A stretch of DNA of 11,319 bases from assembly GCA_030536165.1 (NCBI GenBank), contig JAUNQM010000047.1:1-11319 (forward strand), in the 5' to 3' direction. This DNA comes from Prevotellaceae bacterium. GTDB lineage: Bacteria > Bacteroidota > Bacteroidia > Bacteroidales > Bacteroidaceae. This document shows positions 1 through 6,880 of the stretch, one piece after another. Made by a program: the position numbers and the translations under genes. A model generated the notes under the pieces. The model was not told the DNA's origin. It did not search any database and was given only the letters and a program-made list of their open reading frames with translations. Each line of letters starts with the position of its first letter. Position 1 is the first letter of the stretch.

Positions 1-18
1 ATTGTGTTCGATTTGCAC

Positions 19-26
19 TAACTTTG
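19..26 (+). promoter_or_regulatory. Probable -7 promoter element of nhaC
   Basis: TAACTTTG matches the Bacteroidota -7 consensus TAnnTTTG exactly and lies 17 bp before the chosen nhaC start. The partner -33 TTTG would fall at or just outside the left edge of the window, so only half of the promoter can be seen. The implied leader is about ten bases long and contains a weak AAGG at 37-40. Confidence 0.5.
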
Positions 27-43
27 CAGCAAAATTAAGGATA

Positions 44-1477
44 ATGCAAAAGAAACCTCCATTTATAGTATCGCTAATACCCATCGTAGCACTTATCATA
101 TTGATGTACTTCTCTGTCGATTTGTTCGGCAGCGACTCTTTATGCGGTGGAACTCAGATATGCATCCTCATGGCTGTAGCTGTATGCATAGGTATTTCGA
201 GAGGCTTCTACAAGGTCAAGTGGCGCTTCTTTGAAGCTGGAATCAAGAAAAATCTTGGAGAAGCGGCTATACCAATAATGATTCTATTGATGATTGGTAT
301 GATGTCGGGCACATGGATGATAAGTGGAGTGGTGCCTACGTTCATCTATTATGGCGTGCAGATTATGTCGCCCAAATATTTCCTTCTATGCACTTGCATT
401 GTGTGCGCTGTGATATCGGTCTTAAGCGGTAGCTCATGGACAACGATTGCAACGATTGGCATTGCTTTCCTCGGCATAGGCAATGCGCTGGGCATTTCAG
501 AATGGTGGACGGCTGGCGCTATAATCTCTGGGGCATACTTCGGCGATAAGATTTCTCCACTCAGCGACACTACAGTACTTGCATCGTCGTCGGCTGGTGT
601 TGACCTTTTCGTGCATATACGATACATGTTGGTAACGACTGTGCCGGCTTTTTGCATTGGTCTCATCATCTATGCTGCATACGGTTTTATCAATGGCGAC
701 GAAGCAACTATCCACATTGAGGAATATCTGAACGGACTTGATGCCAAGTTCAACATTTCGTTATGGACGATGATTGTTCCTCTGGCTACAGGTTTCTTAG
801 TGTATCGCAAAGTGCCTTCGATTATAGCATTGTTTATTTCAGGTTTTCTTGGTGGTATCTGTGCGCTTATTATGCAACCAGACCTACTGTGTGAGATTGC
901 TGCCGATGCAGAACTTTCGCGACCTATGTCGCTCATCAAAGGTGTAATGCAGACGATGTTCGGCCCTACATCACTTGAAATGAATACGCCTGCTCTTACC
1001 GACCTTGTCAGCACCAATGGCATGTCGGGCATACTGGATACTATTTGGCTCATCCTTTGCGCAATGACGTTTGGCGGTGCAATGATGGCAAGCGGTATGA
1101 TTGACAGCATAGCAAGCTTTATAATTAAAGGTGTGAGAAACAGATTTACCCTTGTTTCTTCGACCGTTACAAACGGTGTCATAATGAACCTAACTGCCAG
1201 CGATCAGTATTTATCAATACTTCTGACGAATAATCTTTTCGGTGAAGTCTATAAAAGGAACGGATATGAAAACCGTCTGCTTTCGCGCTCTACAGAGGAT
1301 TCAGCAACTGTGACCTCTGTGCTGATTCCGTGGAATTCATGTGGTATGACACAAAGCACAGTGCTGGGTGTGCCTACCATAGTCTATCTGCCGTTCTGTT
1401 TCTTCAACTACCTAAGCCCGCTGATGAGTATTATCGTGGCAGCAATAGGGTATAAGATAAAGAAAGTAAAACCGTAA
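44..1477 (+). CDS. nhaC: Na+/H+ antiporter, NhaC family
   Basis: This is an inner-membrane antiporter expected to exchange Na+ for protons in pH and sodium homeostasis. The 477-residue protein is almost entirely hydrophobic, with about ten or more membrane segments. Family hallmarks are the SGTWMISG stretch (about 88-95), GSSWTT (129-134) and the polar in-membrane motif ISGAYFGDKISPLSDTT (161-177). In this family the Asp and Ser/Thr residues of that last motif are thought to line the ion path. The frame is open back to a TTG at position 2, but the ATG at 44 is preferred: the 14 extra residues are not hydrophobic and would overlap the probable promoter and the AAGG ribosome site. The GH2 gene follows after 41 bp with no terminator hairpin between them, so co-transcription is possible. 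Some members exchange malate/lactate or other organic ions, so the substrate is inferred from the family. Confidence 0.9.
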   Translation: MQKKPPFIVSLIPIVALIILMYFSVDLFGSDSLCGGTQICILMAVAVCIGISRGFYKVKWRFFEAGIKKNLGEAAIPIMILLMIGMMSGTWMISGVVPTFIYYGVQIMSPKYFLLCTCIVCAVISVLSGSSWTTIATIGIAFLGIGNALGISEWWTAGAIISGAYFGDKISPLSDTTVLASSSAGVDLFVHIRYMLVTTVPAFCIGLIIYAAYGFINGDEATIHIEEYLNGLDAKFNISLWTMIVPLATGFLVYRKVPSIIALFISGFLGGICALIMQPDLLCEIAADAELSRPMSLIKGVMQTMFGPTSLEMNTPALTDLVSTNGMSGILDTIWLILCAMTFGGAMMASGMIDSIASFIIKGVRNRFTLVSSTVTNGVIMNLTASDQYLSILLTNNLFGEVYKRNGYENRLLSRSTEDSATVTSVLIPWNSCGMTQSTVLGVPTIVYLPFCFFNYLSPLMSIIVAAIGYKIKKVKP

Positions 1478-1498
1478 AACCGCATAACCGAACAACCA
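1467..1498 (+). repeat. 8-bp tandem repeat spanning the nhaC stop codon
   Basis: Four consecutive 8-mers read TAAAACCG, TAAAACCG, CATAACCG and AACAACCA. The first two are identical and the last two are degenerate. The TAA of the second unit is the nhaC stop codon. The tract fills most of the short gap before the GH2 gene. No function is evident; slippage-derived sequence is the simplest explanation. Confidence 0.5.
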
Positions 1499-1518
1499 TA
1501 AATTCTCAATCTATAACC

Positions 1519-4500
1519 ATGAAAAAAAGTTTATTTATAGCATTATTAATCATTGCTTCGTCAGCATTTGCACAGAAGCAGGTCATTTCGTTAGAGAGCA
1601 AAAATGTCACATGGCAAGTCCTTCCACAAGATGATGTTAAGTCGAGTGGACTTCAAATCTCAAAACCTAACTTCAGACTTCAGGGTGGGGTAGAGGGAGT
1701 TGTTCCTGGTACAGTCTTCACCGCCTACGTTGCAACTGGTAAAGAGAAAGACCCGAACTTCGGCAATAACATTCTTGAGGTTGACGAGACTTATTATAAT
1801 CGTCCGTTTTGGTATCGAACAGATTTCCTTCTTCCTTCGTCGCTGAAGAAAGACCAGCACGTTTGGCTTTGCTTCAACAACACCAACAGATACGCTGACT
1901 TCTACTTCAACGGCCATAAGGTTTCTGGTACAGCAACATCTACAAAAGACATCAACGGCCACATGATGCGTTCACGATTCGATGTGACACAGTATGCAAG
2001 GAAAGGTCAGAGGAATTCCATAGCAGTACTTATCTACGATGCGGACTTAATGAAGACACGCCATTCGAAGGACAATTTCTCTAATTCCGCATCACCTACT
2101 TATCTTCCTTCTGCAGGATGGGATTGGATGCCATACGTGCCTGGGCGTCTTGCTGGAATCACAGGAAAGTGCTTTGTCGAAATCACCGGTGGCGTTACTC
2201 TTGTTGACCCGTGGATACAGACAGACCTTCCAACACTCGATCATGCAGACGTACATATCTCAGCTGGGATTAAAAACTCCGATAAGACTGCGAAACTTAT
2301 GACCGTCAATGGCATCATACAGCCAGGAAATATTCAATTTAAGAAATCCATACGCATTCCTGCCAACACAACATCAGAGATAACAATCAATAAGAATGAC
2401 GCTCCGTCACTTGCTATCGACAATCCACGACTTTGGTGGCCTAACGGATATGGCGAGCCTAACCTTTATAAATGTAAACTCACCGTCACTACAGACGAAG
2501 GCATCTCGGACGAGAAAGAAATAACATTTGGCATCAAACGCTACGAATATCAATACATCGAAAACAAAGCCCACATGCCTGTGCTTACGCTTTTCATCAA
2601 TGGGCAGAAACTGTTTCTTAAAGGTGGCTCATGGGGTATGTCGGAATACATGCTTCGTTGTCATGATGAAGAATATGAGAAGAAGATACGTCTGCATCGC
2701 GACATGAACTTCAATATGATTCGTTCATGGACGGGATGCGTCACTGATGATGAATTCTATGACTATTGCGACAAGTATGGCATCATGGTATGGAATGATT
2801 TCTGGCTGCATAATGCCGATGGTCCTGTTGTAGAGACCGAAGCGTTCAAGGCTAATGCGCTTGACCGAGTGCGTCGAACAAGAAATCATCCAAGTATTGC
2901 TCTTTGGGTTGGCGCAAATGAGACTCACCCAGTTGATTCTATTGATGCTTATCTTCGCGAAATGTGTGTGCGTGAAGATGGACGACTCTACAAGGGATGC
3001 TCAAATCAAGACGGACTCTCAGGCAGCGGTGGATGGGGCAACCGTCCTCCACGCTACCATTTTGAATGCTGCGAGACTGGTTTACTCATGATACATTATC
3101 CATACGGACCAGACTATGGCTATGGACTTCGTTCGGAACTCGGCATGGGAACGATGCCTAACTATGAAAGCGTCATAAAGTTCATACCGAAAGAAGACAT
3201 TTGGCCTCTGCCTCCAGATGATACCTTACGCGCAGATAATAATAATGTATGGAACACTCATTATTTCGGGCGTAATGGTCTGTCGGCAGAAGCTCCGTAT
3301 TATAAGGCAACGGTAAATAGCTCATTCGGTGACTCGGAAAACCTTGAAGAGTTCTGCGAGAAGGCACAGTATGTCAATATCGAGGGTATGAGGGGCATGT
3401 TCGAGGCATGGGAAGATAAACTTAATTGCGATGCCTCTGGCGTTCTTATATGGATGAGTCAGAGTGCTTTCCCTTCAACGCTATGGCAGACATACGACTA
3501 CTATTACGACGCAACAGGTTCTTATTGGGGCGCAAAGCAATCGTGCGAGCCTGTGCATATTATGTGGAACGTTTCTAACAATAGCGTGAAGGTAATCAAC
3601 ACTTCGCCAAACGACTTGAAGAATGTGCATGCAAAGGCAACTGTCTATAACCTTGACGGAAGTATTGTCGAGAGTCTATGCCGCGACACAAATCTTTATG
3701 TCCGCTCAGCTGATAAGGAAGAAGCATTCGTCATACCATTCCCGCAGCGCAACGTTGCCTTAGGATGCACAGTGACATCATCATCGCAAAAAGACTATAA
3801 CCCTGCTAAAGCATTGACCGATGGCAAGTCGCACACACGATGGGAAAGTGAGGTATCTGACCCTCAGTGGATTTGTGTTGACCTCGGCGAGGTAAAGAAT
3901 ATTAATATGGTGCAGCTTTATTGGGAGTTTGCTCGCGCACGCGAATATAATATAGATGTATCTATAGATGGGCAAGACTGGAAGACAGTCTATAAAAACA
4001 ATGATTGCAAGGGCGGCTTGGAGAGAATAGAGTTTGCACCTGTAGATGCACGTTATGTGCGTATGATAGGAATAAGCCGTGCAACATACTATGCGTATTC
4101 GCTATATGAAATGAATGTGTTTGAGACTGTGCCACACGATGGACTTGACCTCACTAATGTGAATTTCCTCAAGCTGGAACTTACCGACGCCAACGGGAAG
4201 TTGCTCAGCCAGAACCTATATTGGCGCAACGGATATGCTGAGATGGACTATCGTGATATAAACAAACTTCCAAAAGTTGCCTTAACTACAAATATAGTTA
4301 GCCGAAATGCTAATGAAGGTAAAGTCGTGGTCAGAATAAAGAATGACAGTTCGACCATCTGTTTTGGCTCTCGTTTGCGCATGGTTGACGACAAGGGTGA
4401 ACGAATCCTGCCTCTTATTATGGACGACAATTATTTCACTCTGCTTCCAGGGGAGGAAAAGACCGTCACCATCTCAACTCCCGATGTAGATGCCCACGTG

Positions 4501-4542
4501 CTTATCAAACAGTATGGGCAGAAGGAGAGGGAGATAGAATAG
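1519..4542 (+). CDS. Secreted glycoside hydrolase family 2 enzyme with discoidin-like domain (exo-beta-glucosaminidase / beta-mannosidase type)
   Basis: This is a predicted exported retaining beta-glycosidase of 1007 residues. Residues 1-19 are a signal peptide (Lys-Lys, hydrophobic core, AFA before Gln), giving a periplasmic or surface location. Then come a GH2 sugar-binding domain (about 25-215, ending in the GWDWMPY motif), an Ig-like domain (about 220-340) and a TIM barrel (about 345-670). The likely acid/base is Glu468 in GANETHP and the likely nucleophile is Glu540 in RSELG. Their 72-residue spacing and the WNDFWL motif fit the branch holding exo-beta-D-glucosaminidases and endo-beta-mannosidases rather than classical beta-galactosidases. 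A discoidin-like (F5/8 type C, CBM32-like) domain at about 745-869 interrupts the Ig-like domain that starts near 681 and resumes near 877. A last Ig-like domain covers about 920-1007. No SusC/SusD genes adjoin it. GH2 membership is clear; substrate specificity cannot be read from the sequence. Confidence 0.9.
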   Translation: MKKSLFIALLIIASSAFAQKQVISLESKNVTWQVLPQDDVKSSGLQISKPNFRLQGGVEGVVPGTVFTAYVATGKEKDPNFGNNILEVDETYYNRPFWYRTDFLLPSSLKKDQHVWLCFNNTNRYADFYFNGHKVSGTATSTKDINGHMMRSRFDVTQYARKGQRNSIAVLIYDADLMKTRHSKDNFSNSASPTYLPSAGWDWMPYVPGRLAGITGKCFVEITGGVTLVDPWIQTDLPTLDHADVHISAGIKNSDKTAKLMTVNGIIQPGNIQFKKSIRIPANTTSEITINKNDAPSLAIDNPRLWWPNGYGEPNLYKCKLTVTTDEGISDEKEITFGIKRYEYQYIENKAHMPVLTLFINGQKLFLKGGSWGMSEYMLRCHDEEYEKKIRLHRDMNFNMIRSWTGCVTDDEFYDYCDKYGIMVWNDFWLHNADGPVVETEAFKANALDRVRRTRNHPSIALWVGANETHPVDSIDAYLREMCVREDGRLYKGCSNQDGLSGSGGWGNRPPRYHFECCETGLLMIHYPYGPDYGYGLRSELGMGTMPNYESVIKFIPKEDIWPLPPDDTLRADNNNVWNTHYFGRNGLSAEAPYYKATVNSSFGDSENLEEFCEKAQYVNIEGMRGMFEAWEDKLNCDASGVLIWMSQSAFPSTLWQTYDYYYDATGSYWGAKQSCEPVHIMWNVSNNSVKVINTSPNDLKNVHAKATVYNLDGSIVESLCRDTNLYVRSADKEEAFVIPFPQRNVALGCTVTSSSQKDYNPAKALTDGKSHTRWESEVSDPQWICVDLGEVKNINMVQLYWEFARAREYNIDVSIDGQDWKTVYKNNDCKGGLERIEFAPVDARYVRMIGISRATYYAYSLYEMNVFETVPHDGLDLTNVNFLKLELTDANGKLLSQNLYWRNGYAEMDYRDINKLPKVALTTNIVSRNANEGKVVVRIKNDSSTICFGSRLRMVDDKGERILPLIMDDNYFTLLPGEEKTVTISTPDVDAHVLIKQYGQKEREIE

Positions 4543-4555
4543 ATTAGGATAAATG

Positions 4556-4590
4556 AAAAAAGCGAAGCCGTTTGTGACTTCGCTTTTTTT
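4556..4590. terminator. Bidirectional intrinsic terminator between the GH2 gene and pgk
   Basis: A perfect 12-bp stem (4556-4567 with 4578-4589) encloses a 10-base loop. It has A6 on the left and T7 on the right, so transcripts from either side end in a U-run after a GCGAAG/CTTCGC core. It begins 14 bp after the GH2 stop codon and 22 bp beyond the pgk stop codon, which is where a shared terminator for two convergent genes is expected. Confidence 0.9.
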
Positions 4591-4611
4591 ATATAGAGAG
4601 ATATTATGCTT

Positions 4612-5859
4612 TTATTCTGCTACAGCAGCGACTCCTGGAAGCACCTTGCCTTCGATAGCTTCGAGGAGGGCGCCACCACCTGTTGAGATGTAAGAAACCT
4701 TGTCGCCCATGCCGAACTTGTTGATGCAAGCCACTGAGTCACCACCACCGATGAGTGAGAATGCTCCGTTGGCTGTTGCTACTGCAATAGCATCTGCTAC
4801 GGCTTTGCTACCATCTGTGAAGTTGTCGAACTCGAATACTCCGGCAGGACCATTCCAAAGGATAGTCTTGGCAGTCTCGATAACTGCGGCAAACTTCTTG
4901 CGAGTCTCAGGACCAGCGTCGAGTCCTTCCCATCCTTCAGGAATTTCGTTAGCCTTGCATACCATGCGGTTGCAGTCGTTGCTGAAGTCGTCGCCGCATA
5001 CGCAGTCTTCTGCAAGTACGAGGTTCACGCCCTTTTCCTTAGCCATCTTCTGGATGTCGAGTGCAAGTTCGAGCTTGTCTTCTTCGCAAAGTGATGAACC
5101 TATCTTGCCACCGTTAGCCTTCATGAAAGTGTAGGTCATACCGCCGCAGAGGATGAGGTTGTCAACCTTGTCCATAAGGTTTTCGATGATACCAATCTTT
5201 GTAGAAACCTTTGAGCCACCCATAATTGCTGTGAATGGGCGAACTACATTCTTGAGTATGTTGTCAACAGCCTGAACTTCTTTCTGCATAAGCAGACCGA
5301 GCATCTTGTTATCAGCGTCGAAATAGTCAGCGATGACAGCTGTAGATGCGTGCTTGCGGTGAGCTGTACCGAAAGCGTCGTTTACGTAGCAATCTGCATA
5401 AGAAGCAAGTGTCTTTGCAAATTCCTTCTGGCTTGCCTTCATTGCTTTCTTTGCCTCTTCGTAAGCTGGGTCTTCCTTGTCGATGCCTACTGGCTTGCCT
5501 TCTTCTTCAGGATAGAAGCGAAGGTTTTCGAGTAAAAGTACTTCACCTGGCTTAAGAGCATCGGCCTGAGCCTTTGCCTTTGCACAGTCGTCGCAGAACT
5601 GAACTGGAGTTGCGAGTGCATTGCTTACTACGTCAACAATCTGCGAAAGTGACATTTTTGCATTTACCTTGCCTTTTGGTTTGCCCATGTGCGACATGAC
5701 GATAAGGCTTCCACCACCTTCGAGGATAGCTTTAAGGGTTGGCACTGCACCACGAATACGAGTGTCGTCTGTGATTTTTCCGTTTTCATCCAATGGAACA
5801 TTGAAATCTACGCGTACGATAGCTTTCTTTCCTGAGAAATTGTAATCTTGAAATTTCAT
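4612..5859 (-). CDS. pgk: Phosphoglycerate kinase
   Basis: This cytoplasmic glycolytic enzyme transfers the acyl phosphate of 1,3-bisphosphoglycerate to ADP, and runs in reverse in gluconeogenesis. The 415-residue product has the usual two-domain PGK length. Near the N-terminus are VRVDFNVP (15-22) and SHMGKPKG. They are followed by LLENLRFYPEE, DAFGTAHRKHAS (phosphoglycerate-binding side), GGSKVSTKIGIIENL, and the C-terminal nucleotide-side motifs GGGDS and STGGGALLE. The segment after FYPEE is longer than in E. coli-type enzymes. The ATG at 5859 is chosen over the in-frame ATG at 5901 because MKFQDYNFSGKKAIVRVDFN begins as PGKs normally do, and because the upstream ATG lies inside the promoter. 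The start is preceded by A/T-rich sequence without a Shine-Dalgarno. It follows the membrane-protein gene by 79 bp in the same direction but has its own promoter, so it is probably a separate unit. Confidence 0.97.
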   Translation of the reverse strand: MKFQDYNFSGKKAIVRVDFNVPLDENGKITDDTRIRGAVPTLKAILEGGGSLIVMSHMGKPKGKVNAKMSLSQIVDVVSNALATPVQFCDDCAKAKAQADALKPGEVLLLENLRFYPEEEGKPVGIDKEDPAYEEAKKAMKASQKEFAKTLASYADCYVNDAFGTAHRKHASTAVIADYFDADNKMLGLLMQKEVQAVDNILKNVVRPFTAIMGGSKVSTKIGIIENLMDKVDNLILCGGMTYTFMKANGGKIGSSLCEEDKLELALDIQKMAKEKGVNLVLAEDCVCGDDFSNDCNRMVCKANEIPEGWEGLDAGPETRKKFAAVIETAKTILWNGPAGVFEFDNFTDGSKAVADAIAVATANGAFSLIGGGDSVACINKFGMGDKVSYISTGGGALLEAIEGKVLPGVAAVAE

Positions 5860-5898
5860 ATTTTTATCAATTAATAAATGAATATTAGATTTTGATTG

Positions 5899-5927
5899 CA
5901 AAGATATAAAAAAATATTGATTGCAAA
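5899..5927 (-). promoter_or_regulatory. Promoter of pgk with duplicated TTTGCAATCAA
   Basis: Read leftward, the sequence has TTTG (5927-5924), a 17-bp gap and TATCTTTG (5906-5899), matching the Bacteroidota -33/-7 pattern and implying a leader of roughly 35 bases before the ATG at 5859. Both boxes begin an identical 11-mer, TTTGCAATCAA (5927-5917 and 5902-5892), set 25 bp apart. A short inverted repeat, GCAAA/TTTGC (5923-5927 and 5933-5937), overlaps the -33 box. Confidence 0.7.
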
Positions 5928-5938
5928 ATATATTTGCC

Positions 5939-6880
5939 TTATTTTTTTAGTCGGAACCTGATATGATGATATATAGCAAGAATCAGATATGCAACAAGGA
6001 ATACGTATCCGATTAGATGCAGGGTCATGACCGAGAAGAAAATGTAATTGAAAATACACACTGCAGACAGTCCTATGAGGTATTGGAACGCTTCAAACGA
6101 CTGTAGCTGTCGGCATACATCGTCGAGTGTTGCAATAGCGAGAATGAACATAATCCACACAAACACGAGGAAGGTGCAAAGTAACGTTGGGGTCACAAAT
6201 GGATTCAGGGTAGGGTGGTAGTAGAATTCTTGCCAATCATCGGGTGTGAACTTCTGTATTGATGCATATAGCGTTGCCGATATTGCTACGGTCAATGCGA
6301 GTGCTGTTGGGTAGAACGATTTGATATCGTTGAAATGAACGATGTATGCTCTCTTCTTTATAATTCGTATGATTGCGTATGAGCCTGCAACTAAAAAGAC
6401 AACGATGCAGAAGATGAGTAAGTGAATATTGGAAAAGATATCGATGAATTGCGATATAGGGTCATCTGGCACAACGCCTTTATGAAGTTCAGACTCATGT
6501 ATCCACCCGACGTAATATTCATTTCCAGCAATTTTTACCCATAGGCTGTCAATGCTATCGTTTGGCAATGTGCGAAAGTCTGCTACCACAATAGGCTCAT
6601 CCTTGTATAGGCTGAATGAATCGACTATCAATCCTTGCAGACATTCTTCTGGTTCTTGGCTGATGAAATTCAATGAATCTGCCGTGATGATGAAGTTGTA
6701 GTTTATGCCATAGTGCTTCTTACCCACGAAGGTGATTGAGTCTTTCTGGGCATCGGTAAGGGTTGAGTCGTTGAGCGTAATCCTCCAGTCAGTGCTATTG
6801 TAGCACGAACTGGATGCTATCGTCAAGGCAATACACACGACGAATAACCAAAGTGCTTTTAAGCTCTTACTCTTCAGCAT
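5939..6880 (-). CDS. Predicted lipoprotein with an SH3-like region and five membrane segments, function unknown
   Basis: I do not recognise a named family for this 313-residue protein. The N-terminus looks like a lipoprotein signal: basic residues, a hydrophobic stretch 9-22, then SSSC with Cys26, a loose fit to the lipobox. A soluble, probably extracytoplasmic part (27-150) contains a compact beta-like stretch (about 95-135, with DSLWVKIAG and GWIHESEL) that resembles bacterial SH3-like domains. Five hydrophobic segments follow at about 152-174, 188-208, 230-252, 266-286 and 288-306. The basic clusters after the first (KKR) and at the C-terminus (RFRLKK) put both on the cytoplasmic side, consistent with an outward N-terminal domain. 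The start overlaps the end of the U32 gene by 14 bp, suggesting translational coupling. Cleavage at Cys26 is uncertain; the first stretch could be an uncleaved anchor. Confidence 0.8.
   Translation of the reverse strand: MLKSKSLKALWLFVVCIALTIASSSCYNSTDWRITLNDSTLTDAQKDSITFVGKKHYGINYNFIITADSLNFISQEPEECLQGLIVDSFSLYKDEPIVVADFRTLPNDSIDSLWVKIAGNEYYVGWIHESELHKGVVPDDPISQFIDIFSNIHLLIFCIVVFLVAGSYAIIRIIKKRAYIVHFNDIKSFYPTALALTVAISATLYASIQKFTPDDWQEFYYHPTLNPFVTPTLLCTFLVFVWIMFILAIATLDDVCRQLQSFEAFQYLIGLSAVCIFNYIFFSVMTLHLIGYVFLVAYLILAIYHHIRFRLKK

Noticed and set aside
670..1182. Leftward open frame of 170 codons inside nhaC
   Set aside because: It is hydrophobic only because it mirrors membrane-segment codons of nhaC; it has no start context and no family match.
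1478..1518. Separate promoter for the GH2 gene
   Set aside because: No TAnnTTTG or TTTG pair was found in the 41-bp gap or just upstream in nhaC, so read-through from nhaC is the simpler reading.
4700..5134. Long rightward open frame of 144 codons inside pgk
   Set aside because: It lies antisense to strongly conserved pgk motifs and is serine/proline-rich, as a shadow of a biased coding strand would be.
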